A stretch of 64,000 nt of DNA from Amphiura filiformis (GCF_039555335.1 NC_092628.1:35052965-35116964), one strand, 5' to 3'. Counted from the first letter of the stretch, positions 23,401 to 35,139 are shown. The notes: generated by a model from the letters alone, not told the origin. A program made the numbers and translations.

Positions 23401-26400
23401 GGTATTCTACTGGCATGATAATCTTACCCGTACCTGCACTTGGTACTGACCACTTCTTAGTGTCATACAGGCCTTACGCTGGGTATAAATCGGAATTTAC
23501 CATTTCGGCAACTGGAGTAGTTACAACGGTATATATCCGTGGGACTGATGGTTACCGTAACACCAAGGTCTTACAACCTTATGAAACATTCCAATATAAA
23601 AGTAGTCATGATCTAACTGGGTCACGAATCGCATCAGATAAGCCGATTTCGGTGATATCTGGAGTATCGTCAACCCGGATACCCGATGGAGTAGATTACA
23701 GATCTTATTTCGCAGTTCAAATACCACGAGTCGATGGAATCGGAAAGGATTACATTCTTAGCCCTTTCAAAGACCGTTCATCTGGTTACATCTTTCGCGT
23801 TGTTGGGACTGAAGATAACACATTGATTACTGTAGGCCTAACAGAAAAACCCGTTGAGCTTCACGCAGGAGAATTTCTCGAACGTGTTACCACTGCTGAC
23901 AATATAACGATGATTACTTCCAGCAAGCCCGTATATGTGTGTCAATATATGAAAGGCTATGCCTCTGAGAGCAGCTATGGGAACGCAGCCATGGTATTAG
24001 TACCAGGATTGGAGATGTTTCCGTCTTCTAGCGTGAGCTTTGCAGTCTCCTCGTTACCATCAAAATCTTCTCGCTCCAGGTACTCTGTTAGCATTACTGT
24101 TAAATGCGATAGTAAGGACGGGTTACTAATGGATGGTAATGTTTTAGGTAAGATAAGCTCAACAGTCCATGAAAGTACCATTTTATATCCAATTTCTAGA
24201 AATAGTTTGAAGAACATTCTAATGTGTATTATGTTCACATGCTTCAAGTATATAGGTAAACTTGGAAACGCTGGTAATACGTGGGTGAGAGAATGGTTGG
24301 GATTGACTTGATCTACAAGTACAATGTCAAAATAATGAGTAATGAATTAGTTACGCAATTAATTGAGTTGTTCTAAAAAGGTTACTTTTGCGTGTTTAAT
24401 ATTTTGCTTCAGCTCATGTGTGGGATGAGTTTTCTAGCCCAGACAACAAATTCTGCATTTTAAGAAAACAAGTTACCGTTGAGGAGGGCTATAAAATATC
24501 TCACACATCGCCCGATGAGCCTTTCTCTGTTATGGTGTACGGCGTAGGATACAAGGTGGGCTACGCCTTCATGGCCGGCTATAATGTCCGAAATCGTACG
24601 CCACTTCTTGTGCAGAATACTACTCTGGAAATGATACCCGAATCTAAAGGCAAGTTTCATTTTCAAACCAAAAACTAGTTAAATAATCTATCGGCTTCAC
24701 ATGTCAACATTTTACACTTACGCTTTAGGGAGGAAGTGGGTCAGGCTTCTCCTAACGAAAGCACTCTCGTTTATAGGACGTTATTATTCCTTGTGTATTG
24801 CTGTTCTGTGTTTTGATGCTTGTAAGGCGCTATGTGCTCCGTAGAGCGCCCTATCGAACATTTGGACCTTTTGGGCAAAAAAAAATCGCTATTTTATTAT
24901 TAGGACTATTTTACGTCAATGAAATACAGTGTGTAACATTATAAGCTTATATTGCCATCGTGATTACTCAGGCAAGGTGTACCGACAGGTCGGGTTGTAC
25001 CAAAGGCTACTGGGGTGAGGAATAAGGGAGGTGCTGGCCCTCGCACACTCCATTTTGTTATATCTCTACGTACAAATTCGAAAGGCCAGCTCCAGTCAGG
25101 GGCTGAAGCGCTACCCACATATAGGTCGTATATTGTTGATAAAATAAAAGTTTTATATCATTCACATTTTTTACAATGTTGTTATTTATTTACATTAAAT
25201 GTTCACTTCTTTAAGATTGGTATTGGAACTGTCGTAATTAAGTTTCTGTAATCTGCGTAGGATTAGGGAGGCTATATTTTTGTGATTACGAATCACGATT
25301 GCAACCCAATTTTCCCAAATTCAGGAATATCACTTGTATGTGAGGATAACGAGATGACTATCTATGTTAACAAATCATTCGTCATCGATGGCCAGCCTTC
25401 TGATGTTCATCTTAGCGATCCATATTGTTTTGGGAGATTGGTAAGGACAAGCAATTCACAGCAATGGATTCGTCTTAAGACATTCTATACCGATTGCGGC
25501 ACTATTATTGAGGTATGTCAAGATGAAAATGGAGACCATCATACTTTAACGTTTTTGTTCACATTTCAGCAGTGGTTGACTCGATAATTTTGTTTTCTTT
25601 TGAGGGTTACCTGCTTCCCAAATAATGTAGGGGAGACCGGGGCAAGTCCGCCCTTGGGGCAAGTCCGCTTACCCCATGTTTCTGATCTCGTGACTGCTGG
25701 AAAAGTACAATGATGATGTAATTAGCTGGCACACGTCAAAGTTACGTACCCAAGAAAACAAGACAGTCCGACACATCTCGCCACAGAAATTATCGTCAAA
25801 AAAACGTTTTTGAGTCAAGGAAGTTTACATTTTTGAAATTAGTAATATTGTAATAATCTCAAGACCTTACAGAGACGGTTTTCGTTCTTATATTTATTTG
25901 GAAAGTGAACGTTTTGCCCAACATATTATGCAATTAAAAGATCAACATATTGTGTTTAGTAGGCATAACACGAGGTAAAGAAAAAATGGAGCGTTGGGGC
26001 AAGTCCGCCCTGTATGTGAAGGGGCAAGTCCGCCATGTGTTTTCCCCAGGCGGACTCCCAGGGCGGATTCGCCCCATCGGCGTATTATGCGAAATATTTA
26101 TAATAATACCTTTAAGAAGAGTAAAACTACATGCAAGCATATTTTTTAAAGTTAAGTGGTATCAGTATTACTCATACCACCGTTTATGCCCTAAAACCAT
26201 AAATGCCGAAGTTGTAAATAAAGGTTTCGCTCATTTTGGACCCCTACATTTATTAGCTTACATTATACCCCTCCAATAAATTTAGTAGACTCTTTGGAAG
26301 AGAGTGAGTGCCTAATATACCCTTTACTAAACGATTGCATTAAATTTATAATTGTTTTGCAATATTATAACCTTTTCTTTTTATCAGGGCGAACTTACCC

Positions 26401-28808
26401 CACCATAGGGGCGGACTTGCCCCAGCACGGGGCAAGTCCGCCCTGTCATCGTGATTTTTATTTTCCCTTCTCTTGCCGTTACTGACAGCTCAATGCCCTT
26501 ACAAATGTGGTAGTATTTAGCTATAGTATACAGCTTAAAAATGTAAAAACTATAGCCTTCTAACATGAGAATTGCCCTCTCTAGGTGTGATTGAAGAAAA
26601 TAGGGCGGACACGCCCCGGTCTCCCCTACGCGAAGCTCGAGAAACATTTCCAAAGGGAGATACCTTGATGTAAAGTACAATATTGAATGTTATTATTGCC
26701 CTATTAAAATCATATTCTACTTTTCAGGAGAGTGTAACTGGCTCAGTTTTCAAGAATACCTTAATTTATAAGGGACCAAAAGACGAAACTGTTGTAATTG
26801 GGCGAGATGCGACCATTAATCTCAATATCACCTGTGCGTTTGAAGACCGCGCTTTGGCTAGTCTGCAGGTGAGACCAGAGTTGAGTGTCATCGATGGTAG
26901 CCTTTCTGGGTTTGGCAATTTGGTCAATGTCACATTTACTCTAAAGGTACGTGTTTAAATTTAATGACTTGTGTTTGATTGTTTATATTGCCACCTTTGT
27001 ATAACCATGCCTGAAATTGAAAAACGATTTTACAATGATAATAATAAAACAGTGTGGCTTCAAGGGTCATTTACCTTTATGAAAGGATTCTAAGTGGCAA
27101 AACAGCATCAGTAACTGTAGTAAACGATATTATTAGGCATTAATCGACTGATTATAATGATACAATGTGAATTGAACATCTTCACACTGCCTGCCTATTC
27201 CGGCACGTTTGTGAGATTAACGCCAATTTTTATTGGTTTTCCCTTTATCTTTTTGGACACGAAATATTGCGTCCGCAGACAAAGCTTAGATTAAACAATA
27301 TAACTTCCTGGCAAGAGTCTCCGATTTAATGTCAGTAATGTTATTCAGTGTACTTTTGTTGTTAATAAAACAGATGTACCATACTATAAATTATGACTTG
27401 GCGTACCGACGGGAAGATTTTCCGGTCACAGTTCACGTGGGTAAACCAATCTATTTAGAGGCGAAGGCATCCGGGGGCGATGGTATTCAACTGATGGTTG
27501 ATAGTTGTCTTGCGACACATTCCAGTAACCCGAGGACTACACCCAATTACATATTCATTGACGACGGGTAGGTGCTTTTGTGTTCCGCGGGAAAGTAAGA
27601 AGTAAATACTAATAACACACACAAACTAACATACAAAACCAAGCAAGGAAAGAAAATGAAGCTTTTCATAGAAAACGTGTAGGGCCATACGTTCATTACA
27701 TAGATGACTTCATGTATTCGCACAATATGTACGTCACTGTCAAGGTGAATGCATTTGATCCAGAAAAATCTTGTTTGTTTGTTTGACCAGTCGGTCCTCC
27801 CGGCGCTAGGATCATAATGGGAACAGGCTCAAGCAAATTGCTCAAGACAAACTTTAAAGCTTAAATATGTTGGTATTGTATAGTTGAAAAGAAAGAAACA
27901 TTTCACTTTTACAGATGTCCTACTGATGAGACAGTGGTATACTACTCCGATGCTGAATCGGCAACACAGCGCTTCTCGACCATTGCCTTTACACTATCAG
28001 ATGGTGACAATCCAACAGCCGTTGTAAGTATTCATCACAATTTTAGGCAGATCAGTCGTGGTTGATTTTAAAATCAGTACAACCATGTAACTCTTTTTGT
28101 CCAACCAAGTTGAACGAATAGTGTGACATTTCCTGACCAACGTTTGGTAAAGATCTGAACGCAATGTTCCGTAATCGTAGTGTTATGGATAATAACCTAC
28201 TCTCATATCATGATGGCGACGCGTACAGTAAGCAAATGTGTTATTACTTTTGCATTCAGGCATACATCCATTGCTGGTTAATAGCATGCAATTCCAGTGA
28301 TTCATCAACTCGCTGCCAAAGAGATTGTAGTGTACGCCAAAAGCGAAAATCGGCAATGACAAAGGAAAAACAATCTTCCGAACATTATGTCGTCAGCTGG
28401 GGACCACTCATTATATTATCTGAATCAAACGGACACAACGAAGAAGGTAAATATCGGATATTTTTCATCCTGATCTTTATCATTATTATCTTCACCATCC
28501 TCCTCCTCCACTTCCTGCTCCTCCTTATTCTCCTAATCCTCCACCTCATCCTCATCGTCGTCTGTAACCGTTAAAAACAATTATGCCCTCTTTTCTTTTC
28601 AGATGTAACAATGGACACCAAGTTTCAGTACACACCGTTGATAGTGGGAGCAAGTTTCTTCGTCATTGGAGTCGTAGTCGCTGCAATTGGTGTAATTACG
28701 TATTTACGTAGCAAACGAAATCGCTCATCAAAATCGTGGTATGATTCCCGTGAAGACAAATACCAGCTGCTTATGATGGAAGACTTTCATGATGAATCTT
28801 ATGAATGA
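20434..28808 (+). CDS. Gene 1: IgGFc-binding/ZP-domain transmembrane protein (9 exons)
   Basis: Coding exons by splice sites and frame: 20434-20497, 23053-24147, 24413-24649, 25325-25512, 26728-26946, 27374-27567, 27915-28023, 28260-28446, 28603-28808. Joined they give 832 residues without a stop; intron phases are 1,1,1,0,0,2,0,1. Exon 1 encodes a signal peptide: the Met start sits in CATCATGGC, the same context as in gene 2, and a Leu-rich core follows. Then come an IgGFc-binding module (exons 2-3), a ZP module (exons 4-8), an R-Q-K-R cleavage site, one transmembrane segment and a 33-residue tail. The predicted product is a type I surface protein, probably released and polymerised through its ZP module. 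A polyadenylation signal AATAAA at 28814 follows the stop at once. Intron 3 uses a GC donor. An in-frame ATG at 22899 is not the true start: it lies in a transposon and runs through the exon 2 acceptor. Confidence 0.88.
20800..20959. mobile_element. MITE in intron 1 of gene 1
   Basis: The TATAATTGAAGACCGAA and AAAAAGACTAGTTTGCGT blocks at the left are inverted at the right end (ACGCAAACTAGTCTTTTT ... TTCAATTATA). It is 160 bp, hairpin-forming and TA-bordered. Confidence 0.7.
22466..22980. mobile_element. hAT-like MITE in intron 1 of gene 1
   Basis: The direct repeat CTGCCATC (22458-22465 and 22981-22988) flanks a 515-bp element of the 13947-14472 family in opposite orientation, with inverted ends CGGGGGGCACTTCAA and TTGGAGTGCCCACCGGG. 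It carries the same internal GGGTCAATGGG/CATTCGGTGAGAGC array. Its right end is only about 70 bp from the exon 2 acceptor. Confidence 0.88.
23053..24649 (+). CDS. Gene 1 exons 2-3: IgGFc-binding module
   Basis: Residues about 22-465. Family marks are the opening G-R-E-F-V-F-A-F-P, repeated beta-sandwich strands, S-E-F-T-I-S, K-P-I-S-V-I-S-G, S-P-F-K-D-R and G-Y-I-F-R-V...E-D-N-T, and in exon 3 the closing strand pair ending G-Y-A-F-M-A-G-Y. This is the N-terminal module of the IgG Fc-binding protein (FCGBP) family, seen in mucus and surface proteins. The two Cys expected after the I-S-G motif (present in gene 2) are absent here. N-glycosylation sequons such as N-V-T occur. Intron 2 is GT-AG; intron 3 begins GCAAGT. 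Confidence 0.88.
25325..28446 (+). CDS. Gene 1 exons 4-8: ZP module with cleavage site
   Basis: Residues 466-764. The ZP-N half has four Cys in the usual order (L-V-C-E near 470, D-P-Y-C-F-G, Y-T-D-C-G-T, N-I-T-C). The ZP-C half has D-S-C-L-A-T, D-G-C-P and the terminal group Y-I-H-C-W-L-I-A-C ... R-C-Q-R-D-C. R-Q-K-R at 728-731 is a furin-type consensus cleavage site, followed by a hydrophobic stretch S-W-G-P-L-I-I-L like the external patch that keeps ZP proteins from polymerising before cleavage. The module is complete, so the protein should be assembly-competent. Confidence 0.9.
25627..26629. mobile_element. 1.0-kb inverted-repeat element in intron 4 of gene 1
   Basis: The ends are reverse complements at 26 of 28 positions, starting GTAGGGGAGACCGGGGC. 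The subterminal motif GGGGCAAGTCCGCC recurs several times in both orientations near both ends. No coding region, and no target duplication is evident. Confidence 0.75.
28603..28808 (+). CDS. Gene 1 exon 9: transmembrane segment and tail
   Basis: Residues 765-832. A hydrophobic helix (about 776-799, rich in V, I, G and A) is followed by R-S-K-R-N-R as a stop-transfer signal and an acidic tail ending E-S-Y-E. Y-Q-L-L at 818-821 matches the YxxPhi sorting/endocytosis motif. Confidence 0.88.
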
Positions 28809-28859
28809 TGTATAATAAAGAAAACAGATGAGGGAATACCAGTTGGAAGCCACCTCTAA

Positions 28860-29825
28860 CATCATTCAAACATCATGATGTAAACTGCTAGGATTTAATG
28901 TTTCCCAATAGGTGGCATTATGAGCAAAAGCGTTTATCTTGCACCAACTATTACTATTATCTTGATTATTGGTAGTTCTACATTATTCTAAATACACAGG
29001 TGGCCAAATATGTTTTTCAGTAATAAGCAATTAATGAAGTTTAAATTCAATGAATCAGTGCCATTTTTCTGATTTTACGATTTTCTTTGATATTCAAAGT
29101 AGAGTTTGGCTGCATTTACTCAACACCTGCGTGACCAAATTTGTAATCATCCACTGCAAATGGGCGGTAATTTTGACAGAGCTTGTTTGGGGATATAACC
29201 CATTCAAACGCTTAAAAGCAATAGAAAACAAAAAAGGATTTCCCAACTTGTGTGCTGATTCTTACTACTTGCAAACAAGCAATAGGGACAATTTGATAAA
29301 TCAATGTAAAGCTTATTTTGAAGAAAGGTTGCCTACTTGCCTATCAATATCTCAAAAAGTGAAAATGACAACATTACTGCCATTGTGGTGGACGGTCACA
29401 TTTAGTGAACATGATATATGATTGGATACATTATTTGAATATTACTCACAAGCAAACGTGATTACTTAGTGATTTTGGACATTAACGACGATTACACTCC
29501 AAAAATCGTATCCATTAATAAAATCGAGGCAAGAATGTGTTTAGTAAAGTGTTTTTAAAAATGCTAAACACTGTTTTTGCAGTGTATGTCTGTGTTAGAT
29601 TAATGTTAATAATTTATATTTACTGAGATCCTTGTAAAGGACAGTTTAGATTTAATTCAATCATGCTGCCAAGTAGTTCAAAACAAGTAAGTCTGTAAGT
29701 TAGTTTTGAATCAAGTATCCACATAGCATTTTGTATAGGGTCAACTGCATTATAGACGATTGTAGAACGCAAAGAATAATGCGAAGGATGCTTTAAGAAG
29801 TAGTTATTGTACAGAATGCATCAGA
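28860..29825. other. Downstream of gene 1, no recognised gene
   Basis: Includes a 123-codon open frame (29050-29421) with no family marks. It is most likely 3' flank or unspliced UTR. Confidence 0.35.
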
Positions 29826-30069
29826 GGGGCAACCAGTGATTGGCTAGACATCCTAATTTAGATTAGGGGGCAACCAGTGATTGGCTAGACATCCTAATTT
29901 AGATTAGGGGGCAACCAGTGATTGGCTAGACATCCTAATTTAGATTAGGGGGCAACCAGTGATTGGCTAGACATCCTAATTTAGATTAGGGGGCAACCAG
30001 TGATTGGCTAGACATCCTAATTTAGATTAGGAGGCAACCAGTGATTGGCTAGACATCCTAATTTAGATT
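29826..30069. repeat. 41-bp minisatellite, six copies
   Basis: The unit containing GGGGCAACCAGTGATTGGCT and CCTAATTTAGATTAG repeats six times head to tail at exact 41-bp spacing, nearly without differences (last copy GAGGCAACC). There are no spacers. Each unit includes a near-palindrome, CCTAATTTAGATTAGG. Confidence 0.95.
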
Positions 30070-30678
30070 TCTGCAATGTTGGAACAAGCATAGACATGAG
30101 AATGAACCGAAGGTGAAAGCAATCTGGTAAAGACAGAATAATGACATTGAGATGAAGGATGTTACTGAATGTACGTCTATACCTTTATTATCGCGCTAGT
30201 AAGCCTGTCGGGTTCAGAAACTATGGCTATCATACGTACACATGCATTTACACTTACAAAGTGAGTTATTGGCAATGTCTTTTGAAATAATATGATATAT
30301 TTATATGATCAAATTGTCTTATTTATGATTGCTGATCGTTTCGTGGTTTCGTTTGATTAAATATGTCGTTCACTGAAAATCTCTGACAATCCCTTTAATG
30401 CTTCAACCAACTATACGCGGAGGAAGGAAGTAGCCAATGTTTGTAAATAGTAGACCTTTAGTTTTGTTTGAATATATTGACATCATGAAGATGCAGGAAA
30501 GATACAGGATGAAGGCGTACCACTGCCAAGGGCACTGATTGCAAAAGTTAATAATAGAAAAGGGCACAAGGAATATATACTTGGGAAAACTTACTTTCGA
30601 ATAAGGTGGCAGCAACAGCACCAACCACAACAACATTGTCAGCGGACCATTGCGCAATTGTTGTTACTCTTCGCTCAT

Positions 30679-30874
30679 ACGCGGATTTAGGGTTTCTCTA
30701 CCGGAAGTCAATTTGTGCCGAAATTCCTTCCCACAATGCAATAAGCGTTTTGCATAACAATAGATGCAGTTCGGATGTTAAGTTTAATTAAAATATTCTT
30801 TGTTATGCAATACGCATATTGCATTGTGGGAAGAAATTTCGGCTACTTCCGGTAGAGAAACCCTAAATCCGCGT
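30679..30874. mobile_element. MITE with perfect 30-bp terminal inverted repeats
   Basis: The left 30 bases (ACGCGGATTTAGGGTTTCTC...) are the exact complement of the right end. The inner blocks CCGAAATT and TTCCCACAATGCAAT are inverted too, so the whole element folds. TA lies at both borders, as in Tc1/mariner insertions. Confidence 0.85.
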
Positions 30875-31232
30875 ATTGATGTTGCTTTAAGGCGGGTCGG
30901 AGGAAAGCATATGGTTTGCTTTCGGCGTATGTATGGTGGGTGTATGTAATTTCACGTTATAGGTATAAGTTTGAACTGCTTTAATACTTTTAAAAGGTTG
31001 TATAAGCAAAAGAGAATAAATTGTTTGGATACGTTTAAAGAGTCACTTGCATTTTGATTGTTATCATTGAATTGGACTGTTTAAGTTTCCTTCCTAGGCC
31101 TATCCTATGAGGTAAACCTCTTAGCCCATACACGAGCTATATCACAATTTATAAGTTCCCCTATTAAACTTTTTAAAATAAATTGAAACAAGATATTCCT
31201 GAAAAAATCAATTCAATCGGACACGGTTATTA

Positions 31233-31922
31233 CAGACTTGACATTTAATATGGAATACTTTTTCGCAAAATTCCAAGACTGGTCTGGTAGAGGTCTGCAA
31301 AAACGGCACGGGCTAAATATTAATTGGGGTGTGTCGGGAGATGGTGTAAAATATTTGTTTAACAGAAAATGTGCTTTCCATTAGTTTAAATTATGGCGCT
31401 CATAATGTTGTAAATTAGCCTAAAATGGCGGATTTAAGGAGACTGAACTTGAATTTTGTGGGGCAAAATTTCTGAATTTGAGCAACATTATTCTGATATT
31501 ATCAAATTTATTGATGTTTGAGGCAATGTTATTGAACCTAAATACCAATAAGTGTTCGTCAGAACTGAAATGCACCTATGATCTACCAGTTTTGAAAGTG
31601 GGTGGAGCTTTAAAAAGTATGGCTATATAAAGTGGTATGCACTCAGAAAATTCGAATGGTCCCCTGGAGCCAAATGTTATAAACTTACTGTACACAAAGA
31701 AAAAGTGTGAGTTCATTGGACAACCAGGAATCCACACAGTTGTTTTTGTACCGTAAGCTTATAACATTTGACCCCAGGTGGCCATTCAAACTTTCTGAAT
31801 ACGTACAGATTTTAAGAGCCGACACACCCCAATTAATATTTAGCCCGTGCGGTCTATGCAGACTCCGTCCAGACCAGTCTTGGAACTTTGCGAAAAATAT
31901 TCCATATTAAATGTCAAGTCTG
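31233..31922. mobile_element. 690-bp element with about 110-bp inverted termini and TATTA duplication
   Basis: The ends read CAGACTTGACATTTAATATG and its complement, continuing through ATTCCAAGACTGGTCTG to CTAAATATTAATTGGGGTGT. An inner pair around AATGGTCCCCTGGAGCC is also inverted. TATTA occurs directly outside both ends (31228-31232 and 31923-31927). No coding region. Confidence 0.8.
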
Positions 31923-32203
31923 TATTATTATTCAATTGAGGGAGATAACAAACAGACTTTTAATGGAAATACATGTATTGCAGAATTTGTATTGAAGGGC
32001 TTTGCATTCATATCTGTTTATTTAATTTCTTATTTAACCTTAGGGATTTTCAACTGAAATGTTTATACTTTATCTTGTACTTTATCTGGAAATACTAGTA
32101 ATTACAACATTAAATGAGTAACCCAAAAAATTTTTTTTTTAAAAAAAAAAAAAAAAAATACAATTTCTTTTTAAAAAAAAGGGGGAAGGAAAAAAATTCT
32201 CTC

Positions 32204-32765
32204 TTATTCACAGTGAAGCTATACAGATTCGATTTGTCACATGATCGTCAAACCTGAATTTGATAGATTGAAGTTCACAATATGCAATTTGATTAGAGGA
32301 AATCTATTCAAGAGGGAGTATGTAAATTAAATGGAACAGTCATTTCAGTTTAAATTAAATGGAACAGCTATTTAGGGGCCATTATTTGTGTAAATTAAAT
32401 GGAACAGCCAATGGACAATGGGTATGTAATTTAACTGGAACAGCCTAATTGATATCGATATCAATATGGCCCGTCACAGATTCGATTTGTCACATGATCG
32501 TCAAACCTGAATTTGATAGATTGAAGTTCACAATATGCAATTTGATTAGGGGAAATCTATTCCAGAGTATGTAAATTAAATGGAACAGCCATTTCAGAGG
32601 GAGTATGTAAATTAAATGCAACCGCTCTTTTGGGACCATTATTTCAGAGGGAGTATGTAATGGCCAATGGCTATGTAATTTAAGTGGAACAGCCTAATTG
32701 ATATCAATATCAATATTGACGTCACAGATTCGATTTGTCACATGATCGTCAAACCCAACGCTCTG
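32204..32765. repeat. Array of TAAATTAAATGGAACAG motifs
   Basis: The motif GTAAATTAAATGGAACAG recurs many times inside larger units framed by GATTCGATTTGTCACATG and CAATTTGATTAG. A second array lies at 33842-34140. Each array leads directly into a copy of the dispersed element described at 32766. Confidence 0.8.
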
Positions 32766-33835
32766 CAGGGTCTATTGTTCTATTGTTTCCGATTAGAGCG
32801 CTGACATTATTGGAAAATGTTGCCAATCAATATTCATGAGAGTGTACATTCAACGTCCAGTTTTCGAAATTGGGTGACTTGTGTTTGGCAGGTGTGAAAT
32901 ACATCTGACTGGGCGTTTTAATTACGTAACGAATAAAGGCATTGACAACATCGAATGGCTGCCCAGTGCTGTTATGTGTTTAGTTATTATATAGGCCTAA
33001 TAATTATTATTAAATGTATTTATCATTCCTTTCTTTTCCCTTCTCTGTATTCTTTCCTAGGCCTACACTTTATCACTCCCTCGCTCTCATTGTCCCCTCT
33101 AAAAATCCCTCTCTCATTCCCATCATTTTCCTTCTATTTCTATTTATCAACTTGTCTTTATTATATCTTTTCATTTCTCCCTTCCTCCAGCCCTCTCTCA
33201 TTCTCCATATCCCCTCCTCCCCTCTTCCTCCCTCCTCCCCTCCCAAGACTTCTCACAGGGGTAAATCTGCCCCTTCCCATTCCCTCTTTGGGTACGCCAC
33301 TATTTCTATACCAATCTCCTTCTTAAAATAAAATTAAATGGAAATTTCTTAAAAACAACCTTATGTATAAGTATAGCGATTACCATTATAATGTAATATA
33401 GATATGTGGAAATGGCAGCCTTCATACATTCTAATGTGTAATCGATCAGCAAGAGCATTCAATTTATTTAAATGAAGCGCCTAAGGTCAGGTGGGTGGTA
33501 AAGATGATTGCATTGAGAGCTAAAGCTAAAGCCTCCTTTATAGACTTCAGATCCACACAAGCACACATTTGGGATACGTGGGAACAATGGTACCACTTTA
33601 CACATGACTGCCCATACACATGACTGTATTGTGGTCACTTATTGATACTCGCCTGTTGTGTAGAGCGTTAATATAATGCCGGATCAGTGACTAATTTAAT
33701 GACGGAAACCCTTTGTTCGAAACAACGGTACCACTTTTATGAATAGCCTGTCGCAACTTCTAATCGGCATCAAACGAACAAAGCATTATATAATATATTG
33801 CGACTCTATTTCTATTAAAAGCTCTTTGGTCAAAC
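32766..33835 (+). repeat. About 1.07-kb dispersed element R1, longest copy
   Basis: It begins TCTATTGTTCTATTGTTTCC and GCGCTGACAT...GGAAAATGTTGCCAAT, passes through a C/T-rich stretch (33030-33300) and continues to about 33835. It is largely collinear with the reverse complement of 45180-46240. Partial copies are at 34285-34520, 54590-54700, 55918-56330 and 61787-61948. The C/T-rich part makes long open frames of Pro/Ser/Leu that are not genes. Confidence 0.65.
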
Positions 33836-33841
33836 CTGTAT

Positions 33842-34520
33842 CTCTCTTATTCACAGTGAAGCTATGCAATTTGATAGATTGAAATTACAATGCAATTTGA
33901 TTAGGGGAAAGCTATTCCAGAGGGTATGTAAATTAAATGGAACAGCCATTTTCAGAGGGAGTATGTAAATTAAATGGAACAGCTATTTTGGGGCCATTAT
34001 TTCAGAGGGAGTATGTAAATTAAATGGAACAGCCAAAATGTCAATGGGTATGTAATTTAACTGGAACAGCCTTAAATTGATATCGATTTCAATATTGACG
34101 TCACATATTCGATTTGTCACGTGATCGTCAAACCTGTATTAGAAGGTGTCAGTAAAATTATATGTGTAGCCTTATGTGTCTTACACATAAAAACTAATTT
34201 ATAGCGTCACACGTCACGTCATTGGGTTAGGTCACAATGGTTCATTATGTAAACAGATACCGTCTTAATAAACGGACTGCAGCGTCTATCTATCGACCTA
34301 CTGTGTCCGATCTGAGCGCTGACATATTGGAAAATGTTGCCAATCGATATTCAAGAGATTGTATGACATTCAACATTCATTTTTTTTTAAATTGGGTGAC
34401 TTGTGTTTGGCATGTGATAAATACCTCTGACTGGGCGTTTTAATTACGTAACGCATAGAGGGTTTTGGCATCATCGGATGGCTGCCTAGTGCTGTTGTGT
34501 GTTTAAATAATTATTAAATG
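33842..34520 (+). repeat. Second motif array with partial R1 element
   Basis: Repeats the arrangement of 32204-33000: a TTCACAGTGAAGCTAT start, GTAAATTAAATGGAACAG motifs, GATTTGTCACGTGATCG, then the first 240 bp of R1. Confidence 0.75.
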
Positions 34521-34568
34521 TATCCTTGCACTTTCTATTTCTTACACTCTAAATGTGAAAAATGTCAC

Positions 34569-35134
34569 TAGATTAAAAAGTACAAGGTAATTTGGTCAAA
34601 ATGCTTTAGTTGATAGCGTGTGGCTATTAATAAGGACTCTACTTTTGTGAGCCGCGTAAAATGCTGTTGCGCAAAGTCAATTAAAATAACATGAAAATCA
34701 CATGTTTCACGGCTTTCTTTACAGTAATTGACAGAACCCCTTGCAGAATTGTCTGATTGCTTTGAAGCAGCAAATCGAATGGTCCCAAGATCTCATGATC
34801 TTACAACTCTTTTACAAGTCCTCCTGCAGACCTTGATGAACTCCAGAGACACATAATATTGTGCAAGTTGACATCCCAGACAGGACATACTTAAGACGTG
34901 GTGTAAATGCCATGTTGAGGAGAACTGAAATATACATACAGAAGAATGGTGGTCATGCCCGTTACTGTAAAGGAAGGGGTAAAACAAGTGATTTTCGTAT
35001 TGTTTTAATTTTAATTGACTTTGCGCAAGTCCTTATTAATGGTAACACGCCAGTGATTCTACAATTATGGAAGGACAATATGTTGATTCAGCTATCAACT
35101 ATAGCATTTTGACCAAATGGCCCTTTTTAATCTA
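34569..35134. mobile_element. Non-autonomous element with about 45-bp inverted ends
   Basis: TAGATTAAAAAG...ATTTGGTCAAAATGCT.TAGTTGATAGC at the left is matched inverted at the right (35090-35134). The inner GACTTTGCGCAA / TTGCGCAAAGTC blocks are inverted as well. Confidence 0.75.
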
Positions 35135-35139
35135 ACGGC

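Noticed and set aside
28164-28574. 136-codon frame extending exon 8 of gene 1 on both sides
   Set aside because: Only 28260-28446 is exon. Upstream sequence precedes a clear acceptor, and the downstream Leu/Ile run is a CT-rich intron after the GTAAAT donor.
29050-29421. 123-codon open frame downstream of gene 1
   Set aside because: No family resemblance, no splice or start context, not found in gene 2.
29826-30069. CRISPR-like array
   Set aside because: The 41-bp units are directly contiguous with no spacers, and the DNA is from an animal genome.
32955-33331. Two long overlapping Ser/Pro/Leu-rich open frames
   Set aside because: They arise from a C/T-rich stretch of dispersed element R1, which recurs inverted at 45722-46009.
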